Positions 1 through 9,571 of a stretch of DNA of 64,000 bases are shown piece after piece. The DNA is from Diploscapter coronatus (Eukaryota; Nematoda; Chromadorea; Rhabditida; Rhabditidae). The notes beneath the pieces are model-generated. The model saw only the letters and a list, made by a program, of their open reading frames with translations. It did no database searches and was not told the origin of the DNA. The first letter of the stretch is position 1, and each line of letters opens with the position of its first letter. The translations under genes and the position numbers were made by a program. The stretch is from assembly GCA_964036155.1 (NCBI GenBank), contig OZ038422.1, positions 33,937,201 through 34,001,200 of the forward strand, in the 5' to 3' direction.

Positions 1-75
1 ATAAAAAACAAACTCTGCGTGAATTTTCAGAAAATACTCATTTTTGAAGATGGAAATAATTTTTTTAAATTGCAG

Positions 76-1424
76 ACATCCATCCAATCGACTGGGCCTT
101 CGAATTCGAAATCGGAAAAGAAGAAGAACAAGCGACGGGCGAGGCCCATTTACGTGCTCAAAATCTCCTCCATTCCTTATGGGTTCTTCGAGAAGGTGAA
201 TTGTTTGGCTATTTGGAAACCACGCGACGGCATTCCCAACCTCAACACATGCGAAACAGTATTGGGGTGATAGGCTTTCTTTCCCCACACACATACTTTC
301 GCATGTCTTGGGGTTTTGAATGTCGTGTAGTTTCCAAGCTGCCGATTTTTTCAAAATCTTGAAAAAAGATCATTTTTTAGCAACTGCTCAAGTACTTCCT
401 CCAATTCGGTCAGGTGATTCGTGTCCGGGTGTCGCGCAACAAAAAGGTGAGGATTTTTAAAATTTCCATAGTTTTCGGGGGCCAGAAATGTAAAAATCTA
501 ATTTGTTGTAATTTTAGACGGGAAATCACCGCGGTTGGGCTTACGTCGGGTTCGACGACAAGGCCGTTGCCGAAATTGCCGCTGAAACGATGGACGGGTA
601 TTTGATGTTCAACAAGAGGCTCAGTTGCAGGGTGGGAAAATTAGATTTGTTTTATTATTTCTAAAAATCAGAATTTTCGAAAAACTCAACACATTCTAGA
701 ATTCTTATTTTTTCAAGGGGAAATGTTGAAACTCTTGCATTTTTTTCTTTCAAAAGATAAACAGAAAAAATGATTTAAAATTAGAAAAAAGAAACGTCCA
801 ATTTTAGGTGATGGACGCGCCGCCCCTGTGCATGAAGAGCGGTCCCCGTCTTGTGAGCATTCCTTCCAAAAGAGGCACTACGATCAAGGATGCCAAGAAG
901 CGGCTGAAGCAACAGACCGAGCAGAATGAGACTAAGGCACAGGTATGCTAATTTTAGAGCTTTGGAAAAATTCACCTCGCAAAAAAATATTAGAAAATAA
1001 AGAGGTTCCTGTCGAACATTGTAACGTTTTCGAACCACACGATTAACTGCAGAAAACGAGATGTTTTATTGCGAGATTCAAAAAGAAGACATGCTATTTT
1101 CTCTGCCGAAAAGATACGTTATCTGGTTTCTTGCAGCTAATCGCAGATTCAAAAACGTTGCAAATCTGATTTTTTTGAAAATACATTTTCAAAGAATAAT
1201 TTGGAAAGAAAAGGTCTCTTGTCTTTGTCATCATATATCTTTTTCTTTATTTTTCCAATCTAAAGTTTAATAATAGGTGCTTGAAACTGCAAGAAGGTAT
1301 TTCTTTTTAATTTTAGAAACGTCGCTCGAAGTCCCTGGAAGCAGCTCAACTCCGTCTGAAGGCAGCAGGAATCGAATATGACCTCCCTGTTCCCTCTTCT
1401 TCCAAAGAAAAGCCCCAAAAATGA
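76..1424 (+). CDS. nifk: NIFK/Nop15-like nucleolar RRM protein (5' incomplete)
   Basis: This is a nucleolar RNA-binding protein of the NIFK/Nop15 family, which acts in large ribosomal subunit maturation (family knowledge). Five exons join in one frame with GT/AG borders: 76-195, 381-446, 518-631, 808-942 and 1317-1424, giving 180 residues and a TGA stop. One RRM lies at about residues 22-97: RNP2 is IYVLKISSIPY and RNP1 is HRGWAYVGF. A VMDAPP segment follows, then a basic tail (KKRLKQQTEQNE, KRRSKSLEAAQ), the usual NIFK order. The first visible exon starts at a TTGCAG acceptor with no credible ATG, so the beginning of the gene lies left of the window. The last intron carries a hairpin element. 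Family call is firm; orthology is inferred from domain order and size. Confidence 0.85.
1023..1159. repeat. Hairpin element, family A copy 1
   Basis: Imperfect inverted repeat inside the last NIFK-like intron. The left arm contains CGATTAACTGCAGAAAACG and the right arm TTGCAGCTAATCG. It resembles the copies at 1729, 2481 and 54603 in arm sequence and in the central GAGA-type stretch. Confidence 0.6.
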
Positions 1425-1728
1425 GCCAGATTCACTTCAAACAGACGGACAGGAACTTGTTAGTTAAATTCGAATTTTTATCAATCATTGTTGATTTTTT
1501 TTGTTGAAAGATCGAATCAATTGTTTTACCTATAAAAATCGTTTATAAAATACACTTCACGACAAAATAGACCACACAAAAAGGAAAAATCATGAAAACA
1601 GTAGGATATTTTCCAATTATTTTCGGATCGACTTCTTAATTTGCCTTCGTTCCAATCCACTTGATTTGATCCCTCCATTCGAACTTGTTGAACGAGTTTC
1701 TGAAAATCGAAAATTACTTACAGACGTT

Positions 1729-1868
1729 GCAATGTTTTCGAATCGCGATCAACCGCATGAAACGAAACAGTATCTCATCGAGAGACGGAAAGAAGATATG
1801 ATCTTTTCCTCTCACAATAAGACACTCTCGTTTCATGCGGTTAGCCGCGGCTCGAAAACGTTTCAAAT
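1729..1868. repeat. Hairpin element, family A copy 2
   Basis: Long inverted repeat. The left arm reads GATCAACCGCATGAAACG and the right arm CGTTTCATGCGGTTAGCCGC, with a GAGAGACGGAAAGAAGATATG stretch (21 bases at most quoted in part) in the loop. It matches the neighbouring copy at 2481 over both arms. Confidence 0.7.
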
Positions 1869-2194
1869 CTAATTATTTAAGGTTGGAAAGCAATAAAGGA
1901 AAATAGACATCAAACCGACTTGAAGCGGATTGAAAATTGAAAGACTAAAAAGTAAAAAAAAATATTAGATAAGTTTATATATTTTTCCTGAGGAAAATAT
2001 ATGCTAGAAATTTGATTAGATAGGAGAAATACCCATTTTAGTAGTATGATAATAGTACAAGACTTATTAGGAAAACACGATCCTGAGTTAGAAATTTCAA
2101 CCCGAATCGGAAACAGATTGAAAGAAGGCCCTTCAAAAACCCAAATTAGATAAAATCGCCAAAACACAAATTAATTAAAAGCTAGAAAATTAAC

Positions 2195-2264
2195 GGCTTA
2201 CTGTAAAAATCTTCACTTTTGCCAAAAAAAGATCATTTAGGAAAGATTACTTTTACAGTAGGCC
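2195..2264. repeat. Short palindrome with ACTGTAAAA arms
   Basis: GGCTTACTGTAAAAAT at the left and TTTTACAGTAGGCC at the right form a hairpin of about 70 bases. A similar TACCGTAAAG palindrome lies at 5806-5860. Confidence 0.6.
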
Positions 2265-2480
2265 AAATTTAAGAAAGGAATAAAAGTTGAATCTTACACT
2301 TGCATAAAAATTTCAATTTTTAGAACCAGATTCAACTTTCAGAATTAGAAGAACAAATATGAGTATAATAAGAAAGAATTAGTCAGATAAGTAAAAGATT
2401 CAATTATATCAATTAGACGAATTATTGAATAACAGCAACAAAAGAAAAAATATCCTTTTTAGAAAATTTGGTGATGGAAT

Positions 2481-2638
2481 ATTCAGACTTGGAAGATTTC
2501 GACCCGCGGTTAACCACATGAAACGGGATAGGCATGCCTAATCGAGAGAGAAAAGATCATATCTTCTTTCTGTATCTCGACAAGACATAGTCTCGTTTCA
2601 TGCGGTTGACCGCGGTTCGAAATTCCCCAAGTCTGAAT
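2481..2638. repeat. Hairpin element, family A copy 3
   Basis: The outer ends are perfect inverted repeats: ATTCAGACTTGG at 2481-2492 and CCAAGTCTGAAT at 2627-2638. The inner arms GGTTAACCACATGAAACG and CGTTTCATGCGGTTGACCGC match family A. This copy shows the fullest terminal repeat in the family. Confidence 0.75.
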
Positions 2639-2886
2639 GAATATTGCCGTTGAACAGCCCATTTCAGTCTCTACAGTATAAGTTTTTTCTTCATTTTTAT
2701 CCCTGCCTGCATTGCGCGTTGCGAAGAGCCGAAAGCATGTTGTCCTCTGCCTGTGCCTCCATCCAATTCCTGTTGATTCAAATTAAATTTGTCTCAATCA
2801 AAAACTTATACGAATTTATTCGTTCATTATTTTCAGAAAACGGTAAAATTTTCCATCTTAAAATTAGCTGACTTTTCATTTTTCAT

Positions 2887-4164
2887 TCAAAAAATAGTGC
2901 TAGAAATAGAAGGAAAGAAAAAGATTGCAAATTAAAAGAAAATAGAAGATCCCCATACATGGTGAGCAGATCCATGAAATCGTATAGGTCCTGGACGAAG
3001 ATGCGTAGCTGCTCGTTGAAGAATCGAATGTTGTCCTCGTTGAAGGCACACAGCTTGTACAGTGCGTTGCGGAGCACGTAGTCTGCAAGAATAGAGGATT
3101 CTAATTATTTGTGAAAAATAAGAGATAAAATAGAAAAACTCCTTGAACAATGCAAGACCCTCTTTTATTTTTTAAATGAAAAAATAAAAGACCCACAATT
3201 AGTGGAAGTGACCATCGCGTTGCTACTGTTGTTGTAGAGTTCCCAGTGAGAGTAGATGTATCTGCAAGAAATTCGAGTATTTGGAAAATTCGCAACTTGA
3301 CGAAATAGCATTTAGGATTAGGATAGGATAGAGGGATAGGAAAATGCTCTTCTTCCCTTTTCTAGAGGTTTAATTTTTCAAACGAGAATATAACAAATAC
3401 GAGAAGACAGGTTGACAATTCTTTTCTTCTGTCTCATCGCGCCTTTAGCTGCAAGCCAAGCATTTCAAACATGCAGCTCAGAACCGATGAATTCGCTCTA
3501 CTTCAGACTAAAAACTCAAATCGAACACTTGTATGAATTTGAGCGCCGCATTTTGCTCTGAAGACGATTTCTTAATTGTTTCTATAACTTCTATTATCAT
3601 TTAGTTCGCAATCTGAGAAGTATAACATGGTGCACATTTATTTTTAGTGATTAGAAAAGCGAGAAATAGCACGCGAAAATAAAAAAAAATAGTCCAAAAT
3701 TTCTTTGTTTTTGACTTTTCAGATTTTCAACTCTACAGTATCATTTTTGGGATGTCAGAGGAAAACTTAGCTGAGCTTATTCTTATTCATCAATACGGTA
3801 AAACGAGGATTGAAACTAACCTGATGCTGTACGCGTCCGCGGGACAGCTGGCGCCAAGCTGCCGACTTAGGTGCTTCAGGTGATCCATTCTGAAAAATGA
3901 TTCATTTTTATCGGACTTGACAAAAATGATCCATAATCGAATATTCCTTGATCACTTTTTCGGCCTCCTGTATTATACACCGACACCGGTTCTTTTTCTT
4001 ATTTTTCCTCTTTGCCCTACACATTCCCTCACCCTAAATCCGATGCTTAATACAGACGGTGTATAATACAGCAAGCCCTCTTTTTCCAAACATTTCATAC
4101 TCAGGCTCTCAAGTTACATCTTTCCTCATTTTTTAAATATGGTCTCTTGTAGTTTCAACTCGTT

Positions 4165-4195
<31 letters not shown>

Positions 4196-5010
4196 TTTTC
4201 ACCTTCTATTAAAAAAGCGTGAGGGGAGCTACAGCGAGACATTTAATCACTTTGTAAAAAGTGATTTCTAAAAAATTCTTCCACATATTCTATTCTTCTA
4301 AGGGCAAAACGATGGATTTGAAGTTTTCTTTGCCCACCTTTCCTCGACCTCGAGACTCTGCAGAGCCTTGTCAGCAAAGTCTGCCAGTCGGTTGACGTCG
4401 TCGACTCGCAGGTGCTGGCAACGTGACAGGTCGTACAGGCACAGGGCCAACTCGATCACTGAAAATCGATATTTAATGGGAAAAATTGGCAATTTGGACT
4501 GAAATTTTAGAATTTCGGGAGAAAAAGAAACAAACTGGTATGTTTGATGGTCTTCCAGTTCTCGCACTGCGCAACCTGTCTGCGGAACATCTCGGCGTTG
4601 TGGAAGCCGACGAGGCCGAGTCGCTCCGGCTCGGGGATCGAGGCGAAACTCTCCACTGCGCACCGGTGCAGCTCGTTCCACTCGTTCAGCATGTTGAACA
4701 CGATCGATCTGCAACAAAATCAGATTCTCTCTAGGACAATTATTTTCAGAAAATTCTAGAGCTACAAAAGAATAAAGTTAGAGACACATTCTGAACACGA
4801 TCGGTCTGGAACAATAATCTTTCTAAAGGAATTCTTCCAGAAAAATTTTCCTAAATTTTCAATAAAATTAGAAACTTTTCGATAATTCATTCGAAATTGT
4901 CAAAAAAAAACTGGAAATTTTACAAGAATAAAAAACGTTAATTTTTCTCGAAAAGGACCATGTTTTTTTTTCAAATCATACCTCCTCTGCTGGTGGCTGG
5001 CAGGCAGCAT
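2887..5010 (-). CDS. Unrecognised conserved-looking protein, about 250 residues
   Basis: I do not recognise this protein. It opens at ATG 5008-5010 with MLPASHQQRR and continues through six in-phase exons; internal motifs include SIVFNMLNEWNELHRC, CLYDLSRCQHLRVDDVNRLA, RMDHLKHLSRQLGASC and YIYSHWELYNNSSNAM. The last full exon ends around DNIRFFNEQLRIFVQDLYDF. The C terminus has two readings. Splicing at GTATGG into CTAG gives a short LLTITIF end with stop at 2887; reading through the same 60 bases gives a hydrophobic LLFLALFFE tail with stop at 2883. The spliced form is preferred because the hydrophobic run looks like translated intron. Exon codons end in G/C unlike the AT-rich introns, so it is probably a real gene. 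It is all-helical looking, with no signal peptide. Confidence 0.65.
3955..4082. repeat. Hairpin element with CTGTATTATACACCG arms
   Basis: The left arm CTGTATTATACACCG is mirrored by CGGTGTATAATACAG near 4056-4070. The loop is pyrimidine-rich. It lies in an intron of the unknown gene at 2887-5010. Confidence 0.7.
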
Positions 5011-5394
5011 TGTTTTTGGCTGATTGGATGCAAATTTAGGGGGTGCCCCTTGAAGCTGACACGGGCTTAAAAATTTTAAATTTTTAAAAATGAAAAATCA
5101 ACAAAAATAGAGCAAGTCGTTTGAAACGAACTCAAAATTGCAACAGACAAAAAAGTAATGAATAAAACCAAGTGTCAACTTTAATAATTATCGACTATCA
5201 AAAATCACAAATAGCATGTGTAAAAATTCAAGTGATTGTATAAATGGAACTCACCTTCACAAAAGATAAAATTCGATAAATCAAAAAATGTTAATTTAGA
5301 AATGACGAGGCTCTATCAAAAATAATCTAGTAAAAAATTGTACCCTTTTCAAGAAAATGAAATAAAAACTATTGTTGCCAAAATTAGTTCACAA

Positions 5395-7985
5395 CTAGTC
5401 GAAATCAGATTGGTCAGAATCAAATTGCTCAGAATCAGATTGATCGGAATCAGATGGGTCGAAAAATTGGTTGAAATGAAATGCGTCGCCAAGGTTGGTC
5501 AAACAGTCTTCGGTGAAGTACTTCATGTTGCAGATGTGCAAGAAGCGCCTTAATTCATAGAATTCATAGCTCGTATGGTTCGCGAGTTCGCGGACTTCTT
5601 TCGGCAAATATTATGATCCAGAAATAAAAAGCCCGCGAACTATGAACTAAGCCGTAAGAGGCTTGCATTTTCTAACCAGTCATATTCCATGACTATGACG
5701 ATCAGGGCCCATCTTCCACCGAATTTATCCGTCATCTCGGCCCAAGTCCTAGTTTCCGGTTCAGGACCCACAATTCGACTTCTCTGGAAACAGCAATTAC
5801 TGTATTACCGTAAAGTTTAAAATAGAAATTCGTGAATTCCTAATTTAGACTTTACGGTAGGTCGATTTGCAAAATCAATCATAAAACCACAAGGTCAATT
5901 TTTTCAGTGATTTTTTGTTTAAAAAAAACTTATTTTAATTGCTTGATTGAGCAAACGCGATCTGATCTAATGACAAATATAAAAACTCATTAAATGTTTA
6001 AAATTCGCGTGAAAATACCTTCAGCTGCAGACTGTAGGCCTCCTCCGGAATGAGCGTCAGGAAATCTTTGATCAAGAAGTCTCCGTCAAATTTGATTTCG
6101 AGAGTGCGTTCTTCATCCTGCTGGACTTCGTAGAAATGCTGGAAGGACAAAATAGACAATTGAATCAAATTTTTGAAATGATAAGTTTCGAACAGACCTA
6201 GGGGAGGACGATTGTCAGAAACCTCTTGCGACCTACCCCCTATAGTTTATTTTCGTCTGGAGAAAGTGCTCCCTAGGTCTGGTTTCAGATGAATAGTCGA
6301 ATTTTATGAATCCCCTTATTAAAAATAATTCCTCACTTGAACGAGCTGGCAGAGTTGTTCTTCGGCTATGTGGGTTTCAGAATGGAGGCTCAGTTTTTTC
6401 GTGTCCTTGAAAAACCCGAACAAATCCTCGTAGGTGTACGGGAGATCCACTACGGAAAGGAAAACTTGGGGGGTCTGAAATAAGGAAATTTTATTTCTTC
6501 ATAATTAAAAATAAAAATCAGAAGTATGAATTTATCTATGCAAAGTGAGGAAAGGATAGAATAAATGGACTAACCCTTCTAAGAACCTCATGATAAGCGT
6601 CCACGAGACCCCACTGTTTGATGAAGTCATAGATCTGGATCTTAGCTAGCCCTGAATTCAATAAATTTTACTAAATTGGAGAAGGCTAAATAGTAAAAAA
6701 TTCTTTTTTTTTAATTTAAAGAGATTTACCATTCGAGAAGATGCTGCTCGTCGAGAAAATGTCCAGATTGATTCCCGAATCGATGGAAACGCAGGGCTGA
6801 ATGCGCAAGTCTGGAGGGTTGGCGTTGAAGAACGCATTCATCTGCTCCCATATCTGATCATCATTATTGTAGAGCCGCTGAAATTCATGCATCAAACATG
6901 ATTTTCAATAGTTTGTAAAAATGATAATTTATCGCACAAATAGTCGGTTTTGAGAATGAGGTGATTATCGGTTTTCAGAAATTTATTATTATTGGAAGAT
7001 GTGAATGAAAATAGGTCTATTTTTCTACATTACTTTTCGATTAATCGCTTCTATTGAAATTTTTTTTACAGATCTGAAACTTTCACTATGATGAGATATT
7101 TTTTGTATGAAAAAATACTGAAGATTGTGCTCCAAGTTCTCATCCAAGCCATGAAAATTTTGTGAATAAAGAAACTAACCAGCTGGAACTTGTGGATAAC
7201 GCAGAACTTCGTGAAAATGTTGAAGAGCGTGCCGCAGTTGACGATGGCCTCATCCAGCGAGCCACTGTTGATGACGAAGTCGGCTGAATTAATCAAATTC
7301 AAAGGAAAGCGATTTTATGATCGTAACCGGCAAGTGTCAATTATTTTTGACAAAATTAGCTGCTTTAAAAGAAGATCCCTTTTTCAGTCTAGAAGCATCT
7401 TTTCATAAAAGAAAAAAAAGATTAGGGCAATAAAGGAAAGGTGATTCTCCTAAAGGTAACCTCATTGTTGAAAAATTAATCATTATAGAAACTTACTTTC
7501 CTTTTTGAACCCCCTCAGAAGGTGACTGTCATAGAGGGATGACGGATGGTTTAGAAGACGGGGCTCGATTTCTTGCGTCCGACCATCGGTGTAGTAGCAA
7601 TTGCATCCACCTTCAAACCAGAAGTTGAACCTTCTGTTCCATTTCCATCGAATCACCGCGTCATTTGTCTGGCGAAAATTCGCATTCAAATAGAAACTCA
7701 TCATCTGCAAACGAATGAATATAAAATTCGCAATTAAAAATCATTCAAATATTTCAAAATCGTATAGTTTCTTACCGGCTTCGCACACTTATTACAGGAT
7801 TCGTACTCGTCGAGACATAGCTCCAAATCAAAAACACGATTCTGCAGTCGACGGCTGAGAGCCTTGTCGGCTTTGGCGAATTGGTCGAGTCGGCGAGTGC
7901 ACTTGACAGTCTGGATAATATCGACTGTGGCCAAGTCCAACAGCACTTCCTTCACCACCTCCAAGGGCAGCACGTCCAGAATCAT
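5395..7985 (-). CDS. F-box-like protein with acidic repeat tail
   Basis: The N terminus, from ATG 7983-7985, has an F-box-like stretch (VLPLEVVKEVLLDLATVDII followed by QTVKCTRRLDQF), which in nematodes usually marks SCF-type substrate adaptors (family knowledge). About nine exons follow in phase, with segments such as RRFNFWFEGGCNCYYTDGR, LFNIFTKFCVIHKF, TPQVFLSVVDLPYTYEDLF and TRTWAEMTDKFGGRWALIV; I recognise no second domain. A TTTTTCAG lies 9 bases before the ATG, fitting trans-splicing. The end is ambiguous. Splicing at EYD-TG|GTTAGA into TTAAG|GCGC adds FLHICNMKYF and a DSDQS-type acidic tail ending at 5395; reading through instead stops at 5640. Two hairpins lie in introns. The total is about 440 residues. 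The F-box call is from a short motif and is moderate. Confidence 0.6.
5402..5460 (-). repeat. Short tandem coding repeat (Asp-Ser-Asp-Gln)
   Basis: Four degenerate copies of a unit near GATTCTGACCAATCT on the minus strand encode the acidic DSDQSDSEQ-type tail of the F-box-like gene. Copies differ by single bases, as in a young minisatellite. The reading depends on the terminal exon being used. Confidence 0.55.
5806..5860. repeat. Short palindrome TACCGTAAAG
   Basis: TACCGTAAAGTTTAAA and TTTAGACTTTACGGTA form a near-perfect stem inside an intron of the F-box-like gene. Confidence 0.65.
6193..6282. repeat. Family C hairpin, copy 1 (CAGACCTAGG ends)
   Basis: Ends are CAGACCTAGGG and CCCTAGGTCTG. 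Inside are TTGCGACCTACCCC and TTTCGTCTGGAG. The element at 61806 is the same sequence in reverse orientation, which supports a true repeat family. Confidence 0.75.
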
Positions 7986-8092
7986 TGGTTCTCACTGAAA
8001 AAGGCACAAATTCATCAGCAACACATGAGTTCTTCATAGCGAGCATCGAAGAAAGCAACGAAAATTAAGAGAAATGTCGGAACGAAACGACG

Positions 8093-8172
8093 ACGGTCCT
8101 CTGTAGTTTCTACCCATTTCTTCTTCTTTTTCTCTAGCTAATTTTTTTCAGAAAAGAGTAGAAACTACAAAA
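8093..8172. repeat. Family E hairpin, copy 1 (CTGTAGTTTCTAC arms)
   Basis: CTGTAGTTTCTACCC at the left and GAGTAGAAACTACA at the right flank a pyrimidine-rich loop. It is related to elements at 13301, 46130 and 50106. Confidence 0.6.
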
Positions 8173-8225
8173 AATTCCAGTAACAGAAGGAAAAGAAAAA
8201 TTCGTCGTTCGTATCTTTGAAAGGG

Positions 8226-8370
8226 AGCCGCCCATACTTAGTTGCATTGCCACTTGCAACTCGCTCGAAATAGCATGGGAAATGAAGAGAACGCAATTGC
8301 ATGATTTCTTGCTCTTGATTTCCCATATTATTTCTTGAGAGTTGCATTGCAACTAAGTCTGAACGGACCC
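8226..8370. repeat. Hairpin with CTTAGTTGCATTGC arms
   Basis: Left ACTTAGTTGCATTGC and right GCATTGCAACTAAGTC pair over about 50 bases, extending to ATGGGAAAT / ATTTCCCAT in the inner stem. It has the shape of a MITE; no coding capacity. Confidence 0.65.
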
Positions 8371-9067
8371 ATTGGTATTCCCTTCTTGGGACCTAATTTT
8401 TGGTGTATGAGGAGTAAAATTATCGGGAGAATCCGAATATGAAATCAAATTTTACCAACAATTAACGAATTCTCGAGTTATGATCGATTTTATGCAAAAA
8501 GGCGTTTTTGAAATTGCCACTTTCGACTTTGGGGCCCCTTCCGCACCCAGTAAGTGGCTGAACTTCCTAAACCGATATATTTTTAGAAAGTACATTCCAT
8601 GGTCATGTTCATCCTCTTTAAATTTTTCGAAACCTGTGCCAAGAAGTGTCGAGTATTTCGTGAAATGTCTCAACAATACTCAAGCATTTAATTAATGCAA
8701 AATGGGTCAAACTTCTATATTTATTTCCTGGTAAAAATGATATAATATTGACTCAAACGATTAATGCAATATATTGCGGAATTTCTCGATATCGAATCGA
8801 TTCACTATTGGGAATAAACATTTACAAAGTCAGTTCCGATATCATGGCTAGAAAGTTCTCACATCATCGCTACAAACTCGTGATTTTGCTTTAGAACAAA
8901 ATTCGACGACGAATTTGAATTGCTACTGATAAGCAACGTTTCAATTAGAAACCCGAATTTGCCTATCGACTGTTTTCTTCAAGCACTCTTTGCTCTGCTG
9001 ATTTGCTTAATGCTGACATTGTTGTGTCATTGCAAACCCGGGTGCAAACTACCCTTCCAAATTTCTA

Positions 9068-9134
9068 ATAAGGGTGCGTTCAAAGTTCGATTAGGTCGAG
9101 CGCTCGATCTAATCGGAGTCTGAACGCCCCCTAA
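9068..9134. repeat. Compact near-perfect palindrome
   Basis: GATTAGGTCGAG and CTCGATCTAATC meet at the centre GAGCGCTC, with outer arms GTGCGTTCA and TGAACGCCCC. It is about 66 bases with almost no loop, so it would form a tight cruciform or RNA hairpin. Confidence 0.7.
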
Positions 9135-9303
9135 GTCTTCTTATTCCTTCAAATCAGCTTAAGCCTTTCTCTCATTTCTTATCTATCATTTTATTACAGA
9201 CAAAAGCTTTTCGACTTTCACCAAAGAACGTAAGAAACGTAAATCGATAAACGGCTGAGATTAATTGGACAGGCTCCTTGCAGATAGGCAGATAGACTTG
9301 CCA

Positions 9304-9311
9304 TATAAAAG
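9304..9311 (+). promoter_or_regulatory. Possible TATA box of the protease gene
   Basis: TATAAAAG lies about 265 bases before the protease ATG. If the transcript starts about 30 bases downstream, the space to the TTTCAG at 9569 would be an outron. GATA-type sites (TGATAA) upstream at 8927 and 9472 are the kind used by intestinal genes. This is inference from motif and position only. Confidence 0.3.
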
Positions 9312-9571
9312 ATGCAAATCAAATTATTTGGCGACTGAATTTCAACTTTTCGAATCGTATCAAAATGTCTCATATCTGTTTGTGCAAATTATTATTTTTT
9401 ATTAATTTATTCATGTCTATCCTGATTCGCGTCTCTGTCAATGTAGAAAATTTTAAGAATAAAATCATTTCTTATCATGGGCAGATTTGGAAAAATTTCA
9501 AAATCAAGTTTCAAATTCATTTGTGCTATTTTCACTAAATTATTTTAAATCGATACAATTAAATTTCAGGT

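Larger units (their letters stand above)
1425..2886. other. Intergenic space between convergent genes
   Basis: No coding segment with plausible splice signals was seen. The stretch is AT-rich and holds two family A hairpins (1729-1868, 2481-2638) and one small palindrome (2195-2264). It lies between the 3' ends of the NIFK-like gene (+) and the unknown minus-strand gene, so it is 3' flank for both. Confidence 0.6.
7986..9571. other. Divergent intergenic region: F-box-like gene and protease
   Basis: This holds the upstream regions of both flanking genes. It contains hairpins at 8093-8172, 8226-8370 and 9068-9134. The 8450-8700 stretch is open in several frames but lacks credible splice or codon signals. 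Possible regulatory sites on the protease side are ACTGATAAG at 8925-8933, TTATCA at 9472-9477 and TATAAAAG near 9304. Confidence 0.5.

Noticed and set aside
4298..4717. Minus-strand open frame of 139 codons
   Set aside because: It is an out-of-frame reading across two real exons and an intron of the unknown gene at 2887-5010.
8452..8700. Open frames of about 74 codons on both strands
   Set aside because: Possible degraded repeat; no domain, no splice context and no consistent codon bias.
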